Below are positions 1-10,829 of a stretch of 64,000 nt of DNA, piece after piece. Both the position numbers and the translations under genes were made by a program. A model generated the notes under the pieces. It was not told the origin of the DNA. It made no database searches and was given only the letters and a program-made list of their open reading frames with translations. This stretch comes from Leguminivora glycinivorella (lineage: Eukaryota; Arthropoda; Insecta; Lepidoptera; Tortricidae). The stretch lies in the NCBI RefSeq assembly GCF_023078275.1, contig NC_062983.1, positions 14,439,001-14,503,000 on the forward strand, in the 5' to 3' direction. The stretch's first letter is position 1. Each line of letters begins with the position of its first letter.

Positions 1-497
1 GTCCAAATGGAAAGAGTGCCCCCTTATATTGTATTATATTACATTATAGCGTTAAATTCTACTTCACCTTTAATGACGACTGTTTCGGTGCCGTAATTTC
101 GTAATTAATTTCGTAAATTCTTTCTTTCTTTGTGGTCTACATTTAAATTGTGGTCTTCATTTAAATAATAACAATCATACCAAATTAAATTTTTGAAACT
201 CTTTGTACCTACCTATACGAGTGAGCTTGATCGCTTTTTCTTTGGTGTATGGTATCTTTGGTATCTATTTCAGGTTTTGCACTTACCTATATATAAACAC
301 TATTATGTACTTTAGCATGTAGTTGCGCTCTCTCGGAAGGGTTTCCACGGAAGACCAGCGTCGAGATTCTTAAGTGGTATCTTGACATTAAGCTGAGTGG
401 AGACCCTTTCAGTGACGCTTAACAATAAATTAGTACTGTCTATGTAATTCCTAAATTTAAGCGTTTTCTGATTAAATTTCTTCTATTCTATTCTATT
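1..497 (+). repeat. AT-rich flank ending in a probable LINE/SINE tail
   Basis: Positions 1-310 are AT-rich and I see no gene there. From about 318 the sequence becomes less AT-rich, then passes an AATAAA-like stretch near 423 and ends in a (TTCTA)n microsatellite at about 480-509. That arrangement is typical of the 3' end of an insect non-LTR element or a SINE that borrows such a tail. The microsatellite supplies the stop codon of the minus-strand reading frame that ends at 498, so the insertion may have replaced the original 3' end of the neighbouring gene. The element family is not identified. Confidence 0.4.
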
Positions 498-1649
498 CTA
501 TTCTATTCTTGCGTCCTGGAGACTGAAATTCCCTTGCACCGGAACCGGAACGTGCTCCACGCTAGTGATGACATTCGATCGAACAGGGACTTCATACACC
601 GACGGCTGCTCCTGACAATCTATCGAAGAGCCGGAAGGGTGGTACTGCGAAGGCTGCAAACATCCGTGTTGGTTTTCAGGGACCAGGTACTCGGACGGAG
701 AGAACTGCTCCTCCGCCGGTGAAGAAGGGCCAGAACGGCGCAGCTCGGGTGATGGGTGGCAATACATTTCCCCTGTGTATTGTTGTACGGGAAGCATGTA
801 TTCCATCGACGGTTCAATCGTAGCATCTAGCTGATACTCGGGTGTAGGTATCTGCGGCCCGGCGAACTGGTAGGACGAATAGTCAACGTCGGCATCGGAG
901 TGGTCTGCTGAGGTGCTGCTCACTGGTGACATTCTCGAAGCTGGCAAATCCTGATGCGACGTTGCCGCGACCGGGAGCCAGGGATCCACCGGCAAAAAGG
1001 CATGGTCGAGTGAATGCTTCGTCACGTCGCCGAAGCTATCCTGGTGTTGCTTGAACGATGACGTCGATGGACCGAAGGGGTCCGGCCGGGCACTGCTGGC
1101 CGGGCGCAAGATGATAGTACACCTGCTCCGTATAAGGTGGCACGTGGCGAATGTACCCGGCGTTGCCCATCTCGCATCCAGAATCAAGCACGGGTGGCAG
1201 CGCGAAGGACGAATAATCGGCGTCAGGCTCCAGGTGATCAAAGACGCTGCCCTCCGTCGTCGGAATCAGCAAAACAGGTTGGATCGGCGCTGCTGATCTG
1301 GGAAACAGGGGATTTATCGGCTGTAAATCTGGCTTCACTGAGCAGTTGGGCGCTTGATCTTCACCATTGTTTAGCGTACGATCCAACGGTTGTTCGTATT
1401 CTTGAGGAGAACGCTTCGGAACGGGAACATCCACTTGCGTTTCGCTATCGTCCCGTTTCCTCTTGACAGGTCTCGACGTGTCCGTGAGTTCTTGAGGCGA
1501 ACGGCCTGCGGTGTCAATCTCGCCGGCTTCTGTAAGCCGCCGTTCCAACATCTCAACTGCAAAAATAGCAATACAACATTAATAAGGGGCCAGAAAATAA
1601 TACACAATAAGGATTTCACTCAACAACATCATTACTTCATCACATCATT

Positions 1650-3298
1650 ACTTTCGGCCTATATCAATTCTTCCGTTCATGTCAAAAATCCTGGAAGCAG
1701 TGGTTCATAAACAATTATCTGCCCACATCTACTCCAACCAGCTACTGTCGCCTTTTCAATCTGGTTTTCGACCTGGCCACAGTACCTCGACAGCTTTGCT
1801 TAAGGTAGTTGAGGATGTAAGGCATGGTATGGAAAACTCCATGCTGACTGTATTAGTTTTAATAGATTTTTCAAACGCCTTTAATGCAGTTGATCATGAT
1901 CTTCTACTTGCTTCTCTCAAACAATTGAATATCTCATCATCGGTGGCAGAGTGGTTCTCTTCCTACCTCAAAAACCGACGGCAGACGGTCCGCTCTGGTC
2001 AGTGTTTTTCTGACTGGCTGGAGCTGACCTCTGGTGTCCCACAGGGTGGTATATTGTCTCCTCTTCTGTTCTCCATTTTTATTAATTTAATTACACGTAG
2101 CTTTAGCTGTTCTTACCACCTGTATGCTGATGACTTGCAACTCTATACGCAAGCGAGTATTAATGATATCGGGTGTGCAATCTCCAAAATAAACGATAAT
2201 CTTAACCGCATCTCTATTTGGTCCCGTGATTTCGGAATTGCCGTTAACCCCACTAAATGCCAAGCGATTGTTTTGGGAAGCCCCCGCTTGCTTGCGTCAA
2301 CAGATCTGGCTCATATTTCACCGATCCTCTTCGAGAACACGTTGATCCCTCTGTCAACACAGGTTAAAAATCTCGGTCTCATTATTGACAGTGGTTTGAC
2401 ATGGGAGCCTCTCGTAACAGACATTAGTAAGAAGGTGACAAACATATTACGGGCGCTTTACCGACACAAAAATTTTTTACCGGTCAGCACTAAAACGCTT
2501 CTCGTACAGTCGCTGATACTGCCAATTATTGACTACGCTGATGTATGTTGCACCAACATTACACAAGCCTCGCTGTCCAAGCTTGATCGTCTCCTAAATA
2601 ACTGTATAAGATTCGTTTTTAATCTTCGCAAATATGACCATATCTCCGCTTTTCGCCGTAAACTTAATTGGCTCCCAATTCGTGAACGTAGGTCATTGCG
2701 AATCTTGTATGCTCTTTATTCGATCCTATTTGACCCAGCTGCGCCCAATTATCTCAGGACCAACTTTCAGTTCGTAGCGGCTCGGCCGGGTTGTGAGCTG
2801 CGTCCTTCTCGTGCGCTGAAACTGGCTGTCCTCCCTCATCGCACTGGATTCTTGTCCAACTCGTTCAGCTGTCAGGCAATTCGTCTATGGAATGCCCTCC
2901 CTCTGCCTATCAGGCAAGCTCAGAGTAAACTCTCTTTTAAAAGCAAGTTGCGTAAGCACTTATTTGCAAACATTCGAAATTAAAGTCTACTTGATGTCTC
3001 GCACTAGGTACATTTATTTATTTATGTATGTGTATTTTATTTATATATTTGTATTATACTAATATATATGTAGGTTTATTTATTGTATTTGTGTATGTTT
3101 ATTTTATAATAGTAGGTATCGACTTGTATTTAATCATTACAATCTCATACAGGCTCTATAATATTGTGCACCAAACTAACTATCTCTGTTTTGCCCAATG
3201 GTTGACTGGTAGAGAATGCCTTAAGGCGTTAAGTCCGCCATTTGTACTTTTTATTGATAATTTGTGCAATAAAGTTTAAATAAATAAATAAATAAATT
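1650..3298 (+). mobile_element. 5'-truncated CR1/Jockey-group non-LTR retrotransposon
   Basis: The element begins inside the reverse transcriptase domain, at the R-P-I-S motif near 1650, so the endonuclease and any first ORF are missing. It runs through the RT C-terminus and an AT-rich 3' UTR to an (AAAT)n-type tail ending near 3298. ATTACT occurs at both ends (about 1643-1648 and 3295-3300) and may be a short target duplication. It lies in the last intron of the diverged bHLH gene, antisense to it. Confidence 0.7.
1679..2983 (+). CDS. Reverse transcriptase fragment of a CR1/Jockey-group LINE
   Basis: A 434-residue open frame encodes the core of a non-LTR reverse transcriptase, the enzyme that copies element RNA at a nicked chromosomal target. 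Visible motifs in order are Q-S-G-F-R-P-G-H-S-T, D-F-S-N-A-F-N-A-V-D-H (first catalytic Asp), G-V-P-Q-G-G-I-L-S-P, the catalytic Y-A-D-D, and a C-terminal segment near L-W-N-A-L-P typical of this group. The annotated Met is probably not a true start, because homologous sequence continues upstream in frame to the truncation point. The frame has no stops across the RT, so the insertion is fairly young. It lacks an endonuclease and cannot be autonomous. Confidence 0.8.
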   Translation: MSKILEAVVHKQLSAHIYSNQLLSPFQSGFRPGHSTSTALLKVVEDVRHGMENSMLTVLVLIDFSNAFNAVDHDLLLASLKQLNISSSVAEWFSSYLKNRRQTVRSGQCFSDWLELTSGVPQGGILSPLLFSIFINLITRSFSCSYHLYADDLQLYTQASINDIGCAISKINDNLNRISIWSRDFGIAVNPTKCQAIVLGSPRLLASTDLAHISPILFENTLIPLSTQVKNLGLIIDSGLTWEPLVTDISKKVTNILRALYRHKNFLPVSTKTLLVQSLILPIIDYADVCCTNITQASLSKLDRLLNNCIRFVFNLRKYDHISAFRRKLNWLPIRERRSLRILYALYSILFDPAAPNYLRTNFQFVAARPGCELRPSRALKLAVLPHRTGFLSNSFSCQAIRLWNALPLPIRQAQSKLSFKSKLRKHLFANIRN

Positions 3299-3693
3299 AC
3301 TCTGTCTTAACTTACTTTGAGCCTGCAGATTTTTATTGCACCGCCGCAGAGAGTCCAAGTCACTACTATGCTTGACCTCCGAAGCTCGTTGCAGCCGTGT
3401 GATCGATGTCGCCAAAAGTTCCGCCTTGGTAATCTGCGAAAAAAAATATTTTGTCAGTCAACTATTCTAGCACAAAACAACATAACATAGCATGCTTATC
3501 ATGAATGCTATTTGAGAAACTTACGGTACGGCTGGCGCCGACGGCATATCAGCCAAGTCTGCGAAAGCATCGACCGTCTCTTCTCTGCGCTCCCTCTCGT
3601 ACTGCGCTTTTATAGCTTTGCCTTCGTTCTGAAAAATACATATAAGTAATATAATTATGGTATACCATCTCACGACACGTTTCATTGATATAT

Positions 3694-4017
3694 AAAAAGC
3701 GTGTTACAAAACACGGAGAAACTAAAAAGCCAAAAATAATAAACCTTCGAATTCAGATTTCTTATCGGATTGCAATAATTTAAACATCCAAATTATAAAC
3801 AAATCAATTATTTTTGTAGTCGATACCAGACCTGTTCGTCGCCTTGCTATTTCCTGTTTGCCCCACCCCACCATACGCAGGCTGGCCCCGACTCCAAAAA
3901 TAATTGATTTGTTTATAATTTGGATGTTTAGATTATTGCAATCCGATAAGAAATCTGAATTCGAAGGTTTATTATTTTTGGCTTTTTAGTTTCTCCGTGT
4001 TTTGTAACACGCTTTTT
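3694..4017. repeat. Fold-back element, 123-bp inverted arms
   Basis: Positions 3694-3816 and 3895-4017 are reverse complements without gaps (coordinates of paired bases sum to 7711), and I saw one mismatch. The 78-bp loop is GC-richer than the arms. It could be a fold-back MITE or an inverted duplication. No ORF is present. Confidence 0.75.
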
Positions 4018-4019
4018 TT

Positions 4020-4845
4020 GAAGGCGGTTTTATTTTTTGTTAAAAAGTTAATTTATTTGTTGATTTATAGTGGTTCCTAGTGATATTATATGTATCAGTC
4101 CGAATATATGTACAGTAGTGAAAGAATTATCCTTTAACTCCTAACCATTGAGGAGTTGACCTTCCATCATCAGCTCAGCCACATAAAATTATTACCATCA
4201 GGCGTAAATACCGGTGTACTTTTGAAAAATACACTAAAAACATTATATGTGCCTATAACATTTGAAGAGTTCCCTCGATTTCTCCAAGATCCCATCATCA
4301 GACCCCGACTTGGTGCCAATGGTACCATCTCGGGGTTATACCCGTTCGATCAAAAAAAAATTTTTGAAAATCGGTCCACGCTTCTCGGAGATATCGAATA
4401 ACAGTCGAATTGAGAACCTCCTCCTTTTTTGAAGTCGGTTAAAAAATACAATAGATACGTATAAATAATATTCAATTATGCTTACCTCAGACAAGGGCAC
4501 TCTATTTTTTCAAAGCAATCGTAGCATCTAGTATTTTGCTAAAATGATAATATCTACATATTAACATAATTTTAAACATATTAGTGTGCAATTTGGTAAT
4601 TTCGAAAACCGTCTTATTTCGAAAGTCACATAGAAATCACCATTATTTCCGCCATATCAAGATTCCCCCCGGGCATTTCTGTACTTCGAAGTTAACCCAA
4701 AATACCTAATGTGAAAAATAAATCCAAAGTATGACAGAATTGAAACATTAATTAATTAAATTTAACCTAAATAAAATCTCTATATGCCATTAAGTATACA
4801 TAGGTAGTATTTATTTTAGATAAGATAAAGGCGTCGTATAAAAAA
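4020..4845. repeat. AT-rich intergenic DNA with a lepidopteran interspersed repeat
   Basis: About 4270-4445 resembles a repeat family common in moths and butterflies, with a conserved segment containing AAATCGGTCCACG and ending TTGAAGTCGGTTAAAAAA. The rest is AT-rich and I see no gene. A short GT-flanked segment near 4485-4500 might be a relic of exon 1 of the diverged bHLH gene, but its reading frame is closed. Confidence 0.4.
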
Positions 4846-4930
4846 CTAGTGCCTTCGCCAAATCTTGGGATTAGTTGTCAAAGCGAACCCCAGGCTCCAG
4901 GATACCGCAAGGAGGATGATGATGATAAAG
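4845..4930 (+). repeat. 5'-truncated SINE fragment
   Basis: The sequence from CTAGTGCC to GGATGATGATGATAAAGG matches, in the opposite orientation, the 3' part of the complete SINE at 7757-8098, including the (GAT)n tail. The tRNA-like head is missing. Confidence 0.65.
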
Positions 4931-5089
4931 GCTTCGTATGTTATAAAATGACGGGGATATTGTTTCATGTGAAAAAACAATTATTCTGAGGTCTACCTAC
5001 ACGTACCTTTAGGTCGGTTATCATTTTTTGTTAACAAGAATATGCTTACCCAGCATATTTAGCACATATTTGCCGCGAGATTAGACTAC

Positions 5090-5355
5090 CCGTCCCTATG
5101 TTATTGATACAGTTAGAAGAAGACGTGTGATCTCTCTCGCGGCACCTTACGCTCGCGGCAATCATGTGCTAGGCCTACTGATTGCCGCCAACGTGCACCG
5201 TAGATAAGGGGTCGGCGTGGCTAGTAGTGATAACATTAATAACGCGATAATTTTGGGCGATATAAATGGAATGCTTTATTTGACGTTCATATGCGCATTG
5301 TAATATGCCTACTTGAAAAATAAATATTTCATTTTCATTTTCATTTCATTTTCAA
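5090..5355 (+). repeat. Probable LINE 3' UTR and tail
   Basis: The stretch ends in AATAAATATTTCATTTTC followed by ATTTTC/ATTTC repeats, a tail type common in lepidopteran LINEs. No coding part remains. The adjacent 5356-5911 is AT-rich with a GC-richer repeat island at about 5615-5770; I see no gene in it. Confidence 0.4.
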
Positions 5356-5911
5356 TGTTGCACTATTTTATTATTATTAGCATTTATTACCTATCATCTT
5401 TCATCAAGGATGTATGTGATAGTCGTACTTTTTAGATTGGTAGACGCAGTTATTTAAGTGTCACAGCACAGGGTACGTTTTTACCACATAAACTGGTATA
5501 GATGGGCCTTGTTGATACTTCAACATTATTATACACAATAGTGCAAAATAATTTCAAACAAGATGTAACTTGATTTTGTTGAATTTAATAGTTATTTGTT
5601 TTACAAGGGGGCAAAGTTGTTGTTTAACCGCACGGGCCAATATTGATACCCGAGCAAGCGAAAGATTCCGATATTGAACTGCGAGCGTAGCGAGTGTTGC
5701 AAAAAGTGGAATCTTGAGCCTTGCGAGGGAACCAGGCACGAAGGTTAAACAAACTTTGCCACCGAGTGAAACACAAAATTTTTCACCACAACAACACTAT
5801 GAAAATAGGAACTAAAAACATCAAAATAAATAAAGTACTTCAATTTATTTAACATTTATGATTCAAAATCATTATTTATACGTGAACTCCAACACCCAGC
5901 TTTAGCATCAA

Positions 5912-6600
5912 GTTTTTTTTATGGGATAGGAGGCAAACGAGCAGACAGGTCGCCTGATGGTAAGCGATCACTGCCGCCCATGGACACCCGAAACACCAGA
6001 GGTGTTGGAGGTGCATTGCCGGCCTTTAAGGGTGTACGCTCTTTTCTTGAAGATTTGAAGGTCGTATCGGTCCGGAAATACCGCAGGCGACAATTCATTC
6101 CACAGTTTAGCTGTGCGGGGCAGGAAGTTTCTGGAGAAACGCACAGTTGAGGACTTTTTTTTTTTTTTTTCACGGAGTGGGAATGCAGTTGCGCACGCTG
6201 TGTGGGACTCGCAGTTGCTTTCCCTTCTCCTGGCGAGAAGGGGAGAAACGGCCCTACCCACTAAACCCACTCCGGCGTTTCACCCTCTTTTCCGTTGTGA
6301 GAGCGCACTGGGTTCGGAACGTTTCACTTCACCACTGATGATGGCGATGGAAATGTTGTCGCGTAGGGCGATGGCGGAAAGAAGCGGTAGGGATTAATCC
6401 GAACAATTCCTCGGAGCACTCCCCGTTATACATGCGATAGAAAATGCAGAGCGAGGCCACATCTCTACGCAGCGCCAAGGGGTCTAGCCGATCGGAGATA
6501 TGCTGGCAGTTGACAATTCGAGTCGCTCGTCGTTGGATGCGGTCCAGAGGGTTAAAATTTGTATGAAATTGCTTTGCACTCTTGTGGATAAAATGCAATT
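5912..6600 (-). mobile_element. 3' end of a Jockey/CR1-like LINE (RT C-terminus and 3' UTR)
   Basis: Read on the minus strand, 6598-6329 encodes an RT C-terminal segment (P-L-D-R-I-Q-R-R-A-T-R, then C-I-F-Y-R-M-Y). In a second frame 6170-5968 encodes [12 protein letters not shown] and F-K-K-R-A-Y, the usual end of such RTs. The frame change near 6250 and a poly-T run at 6157-6170 mark decay. The 3' UTR ends near 5912. The element is heavily 5'-truncated. A second, shorter copy lies at 8365-8572. Confidence 0.65.
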
Positions 6601-6639
6601 TTGCTATCCGTTTCGAATAGCAAAAAACGCCTTTATCAG

Positions 6640-7220
6640 TTGGTGTGGTGAAAAGTAAAATACTTTATAGCTCATTAAATATTTTTACGCCCCAACTTCG
6701 TTTGCCCATCGACTATATCTGGGGGCACGGCAGTGCCCCCGCCAAGTCGAGCAAAAAGAGGCACGGCCGTACCATCCTTTTCTCGAAGCATTTCAGACCA
6801 TTTTCAACCCCCTGTTACTCCGTTCTGGATAAAACTAGAAGCCTCAATTTTCAGCACCCAAGTAGTCATTGTATAAACATGGTATATTCCAAATTTCATT
6901 AAATTTGAACCAATAGTTTAGGAATAATTACTAGCCAAAGTTTCTTAGTTTTGTCACTCACTGACTGACTGACATACGATCATCAATGATAATAAGACAC
7001 TTCTAGTACACTTGGAAGCTTCATATTTAGAATATAGTTAGTGTTTAGTGTATAAATCATACAAAAATTAAAAAATCTTGGAATTTCATTCCAGGTTTTC
7101 AGATACACCAACTGCATAAATAACTTTGTAATCTCATATCAATATATGAGATTACCAAGTTATATTTGCAGTTGATTTACAGTAAATAAACCTGGCTATG
7201 TAAATTTATACAGATACCCG
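6640..7220. repeat. Interspersed repeats including an imperfect inverted repeat
   Basis: A GGGGGCAC...GTGCCCCC hairpin lies near 6721-6741. A remnant of the same motif recurs inside the tandem array units (for example near 15,910 and 48,928). Positions 7091-7195 form an imperfect inverted repeat beginning CCAGG and ending CCTGG, with a nearly perfect core around CTCATATCAATATATGAG. This looks like a MITE-like element. No gene is seen. Confidence 0.45.
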
Positions 7221-7224
7221 ATAT

Positions 7225-7690
7225 CGTGATGGGTTATCTGTGTGGTGACGGGTTAAGAATTTCACCACCCCCTTCTTCCCGTGGGTGTCGTAGAAGGCGA
7301 CTATGGGATATGGGTTAAATTGTGGCGTAGGCGAGAGGCTGGCAACCTGTCACTGCAATGCCACAGTTTCGTTTTCTTTCAACCCCTTATTTGCCAAGAG
7401 TGGCACTGAAGCTTTAGTAGTTTCATGTGCTCTGCCTACCCCTTTATGGGATACAGGCGTGATTGTATGTATGTATGTATGTGATGGGTTGAAAATCTCA
7501 CTACCCCATTTCCTTACATGGTGGGAGTCGTATAATTCAACTATGGGATATGGGTTCCATTGTGGTCTGGACGAATAGGCTGACAACCCCTTCATAAATT
7601 TGCCAACAGTTGCACTGAAACGAGTTCGTGTACTCTGCGTACCCTGTTGGGAAATACATGCGCGACTTTATGTATGTATATAGATATGAG
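7225..7690 (+). repeat. Two head-to-tail copies of a LINE-type 3' tail
   Basis: Two similar segments (about 7225-7480 and 7480-7690) each contain CTATGGGATATGGGTT and end in a TATG microsatellite. This resembles the 3' UTR of an RTE-like LINE known in Lepidoptera, but the family call is from memory of general pattern only. No coding capacity remains. Confidence 0.45.
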
Positions 7691-7756
7691 GGCGGGCCCT
7701 CGCCAAGTACAGCAAAAATTTAAAACAAGTAAATTGCAGTTCTACCTACATCACCA

Positions 7757-8098
7757 ACTTCATCATCATCATCATCATCCTCCTTGCGTTATCCCTGCAT
7801 TTGCCACGGCTCATGGGAGCCTGGGGTCCGCTTTGAAAACTAATCCCAAGATTTGGCGTAGGCACTAGTTTTACGAAAGCGACTGCCATCCGACCTTCCA
7901 ACCCGAAGGGTAAACTAGATCTTATTGGAATTAGTCCGGTTTCTTCACGATGTTTTCCTTCACTGAAAAGTGACTGGCAAATATCAAATGATATTTCGCA
8001 CATAAATTCCGAAAAACTCATTGGTGCAAGCCGGGGTTCGAACCCGCGACCTTCGTATCGAAAGTCGCACGCTCTTACCGATAGGCCACCAGCTAGCG
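7757..8098 (-). repeat. tRNA-derived SINE
   Basis: On the minus strand the element starts near 8098 with a tRNA-like head. The A-box-like TGGCCTATCGG is at about 8078-8088 and the B-box GGTTCGAACC lies within 8033-8045. The body runs leftwards to a (GAT)n tail at about 7757-7775. These are the internal RNA polymerase III promoter elements of tRNA-derived SINEs. It is not a functional tRNA gene because the body continues for about 270 bp beyond the B box. Confidence 0.75.
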
Positions 8099-8364
8099 AG
8101 AGGTGTCAGGAATTAATTCAGATATTGAAATGATTGTGGAACGATGTATCAAAATGTCGCAGTGTACAACATTCATAAGGTACAATTAAATGAAAGGAGG
8201 ATTTTAGTAGATAATTGACAAACCTTTGAAAGACAATCCATTGAAATTGTACCTATCAATTATGTGGTGTTGCCTTGCATCACTTAAAGTTAGGTACGTA
8301 GTTACAAAGTTACGTCGTAATCTAAATATCATGTGTCTAAAATACAGTCCGAAGTGGAGTTCTT

Positions 8365-8572
8365 CATAAAACGTATGCCAGCAGAATTGTCGCCTGCGGT
8401 ATTTTCGGACCAATACGACCTTCAAACTTTCAAGAAAAGAGCGTACACCCATCTTAAAGGCCGGCAACGCACCTCCAACACTTCTGGTGTTTCGGGTGAC
8501 CAGGGGCGGCAGTTATTGCTTACCATCAGGCGACCTGTCTGTTCGTGTGCCTCCTATCCCATAAAAAAAAAC
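8365..8572 (+). mobile_element. Short 3' fragment of a Jockey/CR1-like LINE
   Basis: The plus strand encodes A-E-L-S-P-A-V-F-S and F-K-K-R-A-Y-T, the same RT C-terminal signature as the minus-strand copy at 5912-6600, followed by a matching 3' UTR. It is severely 5'-truncated. Confidence 0.65.
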
Positions 8573-9045
8573 GTTTCAGAGAATCAAAAAGGAGCAAGCG
8601 GGATGATGAGCACTAGGAAACCGAAGGGCCTTACTGAAAAAAAAACACCGAAATGGGCATCCCGATACAGTTATGGACCTGCAAGTACATTTGGCCTATG
8701 AAAGACAAGGGTTTTGATAGAATCCCACCTTCCTCTCCATTAGCGGGTTGAGTCTTTATAAATTGAGTCAATAATATGAAAAAAATTCGCGCTCGCTTCG
8801 CTCGCGTTCATTATTTCCATCAAATAAATATCTTTCAAATGGTAGACAGAATGCATTTTTTACTTACATACTCTTAGTCAAAATTTCGCGTTTGCTACGC
8901 TCACGTGTAGGTACATGAACACGATATCCTCTATCAGCCCCAGAGCCATATACCTATTAACTATTAATGCGTGTAAGAGGAGGTTAAATAGGAAAGAAGG
9001 AAAAAAGTTGAACTATCTACCTACGAGTCTACAAAAAGAAATGAG
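8573..9045. other. Repeat-rich intergenic DNA, no gene seen
   Basis: The segment contains two short GC-richer islands (near 8785-8812 and 8885-8910) of a type scattered through lepidopteran genomes. No supported ORF, RNA gene or regulatory site was found. Confidence 0.4.
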
Positions 9046-9558
9046 ATCCCATCAAAAACAAAACTTGTAAAAACACCAAGTCTCGCAACTCAGTTCTTCT
9101 GGCGTAAAAAGAGTTGAGATCCCTTTAATACCAAGTCGGTTAATTTATTCAGTCCTTACTTAAAGGACCTTCTGCCGTAAGTTATTACGTAGTTTACCTA
9201 TAGCTAACCTAATAATATCTTATAACGACCACATCAATATTAAATATATTTCATGTTTTAAAGAAAATTGACTGACTTGGCAATCGCAATTTACACCGAT
9301 GACAAAATTGTTTCATGCGATTGCCAAGTCAGTCAATTTTCTTTAAAACATGAAATATATTTAATATTGATGTGGTCGTTATAAGATATTATTAGGTTAG
9401 CTATAGGTAAACTACGTAATAACTTACGGCAGAAGGTCCTTTAAGTAAGGACTGAATAAATTAACCGACTTGGTATTAAAGGGATCTCAACTCTTTTTAC
9501 GCCAGAAGAACTGAGTTGCGAGACTTGGTGTTTTTACAAGTTTTGTTTTTGATGGGAT
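9046..9558. repeat. Very long palindrome, 243-bp inverted arms with 27-bp loop
   Basis: Positions 9046-9288 and 9316-9558 are reverse complements without gaps (paired coordinates sum to 18604). I saw no mismatch in the parts compared, and pairing stops abruptly at 9045/9559. The loop is 9289-9315. If transcribed it would make a hairpin RNA of about 240 bp. It could be a fold-back transposon, an inverted duplication, a natural hairpin-RNA locus or a library artefact. Confidence 0.8.
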
Positions 9559-10829
9559 TCGGTATAAAGGAAGAAGGATTATATTTTTGTAATATTTATT
9601 TGTAAAGGTATAATTTTATCTAAACATAAAGTTTTATCGCAACAACTATGTTATCCTATCTCGTTTATCGTATATCGCTGGCGCAGAGAAAGAAAACAAT
9701 TTGTTCCAGGGTTCGGTTCGTTAACGCCGCGTGTGTGCGACATCGAGGGGTTTGGGGCCCGAACCATAAGCGACAAGCGTTTATATTATTAGCTATTAAT
9801 TACCAAACTTTCTAAGTAGACTGATAATCTAGGTCCAAGTAAACATCGTGTTCGTACAAAATCTAACTAATTTGATCGACAGCGGCGGCGGTTGGGGTTA
9901 CATAAAAACGGTTTTTTTCTATATTGAAAAGAAAAAACGTGAAAAAAAACAGTGTTTTTTCTGAATTATGTTTTTCTTTCTGAAGGACGAAATCTCAAAA
10001 TTTGCAAAACAGTTAATACTTTTATACGGCTTTTTAGACTTTATGTTAACTACAAAACGAATTTAATTTAATAACTTTAATTTCTGGTTTTATAAAAATA
10101 ACATTTGCACAATCTATAGTTAGTAGTTGTCGCTATTTACTGTTGGCAACTCCACCGTCTCTCCACTCTCCACGCCGCATCGGGGATTCCCCAAAAAACG
10201 TTTGTATATTGAATATTTATCGAATTAAAATGTACGTTATTGTTATTGAAACGTTACAAATCACGAAAAACCGTTATTGTCGAATTATTTGTTCATCGGA
10301 AAAAAAAAACATAATTTAGAAAAAAAACCATGGTGCGTGGTTTTTTTTTTCATAATTCTGAAAAAAAGAAAGTTTTTTTTCTATTTGCAACCCTAGGCGG
10401 CAGCAACCGTCGATCCGTCACAGTTTGAAAAATTTGAAATCGTCGATAGTCATATCCGGATGTGACATAAGTAAGTATTAGTAATGATCAGACTTTATAA
10501 AGTATTTTACTTACATATTTATATTTAATTTACACCAAAAAATTGTTGACTACGTATACGTAAGTATATGAAACGTTTCAATGTTTGAAACGTTCAAAGG
10601 ACCGATTTTTCAAAATCGAACGCACGAATTCGCTTGTTCGAAAGTTTCACACAAGCCTTCTTGAGCTTACCGTGGGGCTCAGTCGATCTGTGTAATAATG
10701 TCCTATAATATTTATTTATTTATTTATTTGTGTATTATATAAATAGTATATTATAAATAAAACAGGTTATGGTAAACATTAAATATTGCCATAACTGACT
10801 TATGTTTAAAATTGACTAGTTTTAAATAA
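9559..10829. repeat. AT-rich flank with a MITE-like element and a LINE tail
   Basis: About 9891-10395 starts with GTTGGGGTTAC and ends with GTTGCAACCCT-like sequence in inverted orientation (GGGTTGCAAATAG read on the minus strand). Its interior is rich in poly-T and poly-A, suggesting a hAT-like MITE. About 10640-10760 has AGCTTACCGTGGGGCTCAGT and (TTTA)n, matching the 3' end of a common lepidopteran LINE. A degenerate relative of that tail lies in every array unit (near 12,865-12,950). No gene was found. Confidence 0.4.

Larger units (their letters stand above)
498..3628 (-). pseudogene. Diverged bHLH-type gene, probably decayed paralogue of the tandem array genes
   Basis: Three exons match exons 2-4 of the array genes. 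Exon 2 (3628-3525) carries the basic region with Y-E-R-E-R-R. Exon 3 (3433-3316) is 118 nt, exactly as in the array, and encodes a clear helix 2 starting I-T-K-A-E-L-L. Exon 4 starts at 1556. The exon 3/4 junction has the same phase and gives the same I-E-M-L-E. An NLS-like P-V-K-R-K-R follows. Three problems suggest decay. Exon 2 is 104 nt instead of 102, so its best donor (GTAAGT after 3525) puts exon 3 out of frame. The exon 4 frame stops at 1036 while a related frame continues to 498. No convincing exon 1 was found. The two exon 4 frames contain similar D-A-D-x-Y-S-S and Y-T-x-x-x-Y-x-H blocks, as if an internal duplication were split by a frameshift. A LINE sits in the last intron. Sequencing error or use of the 1036 stop are alternatives. 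Confidence 0.6.

Noticed and set aside
7647..7868. Histidine-rich small ORF
   Set aside because: The His run comes from the (CAT)n tail of the SINE.
8033..8098. Possible tRNA gene on the minus strand
   Set aside because: The A and B boxes are the head of a SINE. The body continues to a GAT-rich tail and a cloverleaf with a proper acceptor stem is not evident.
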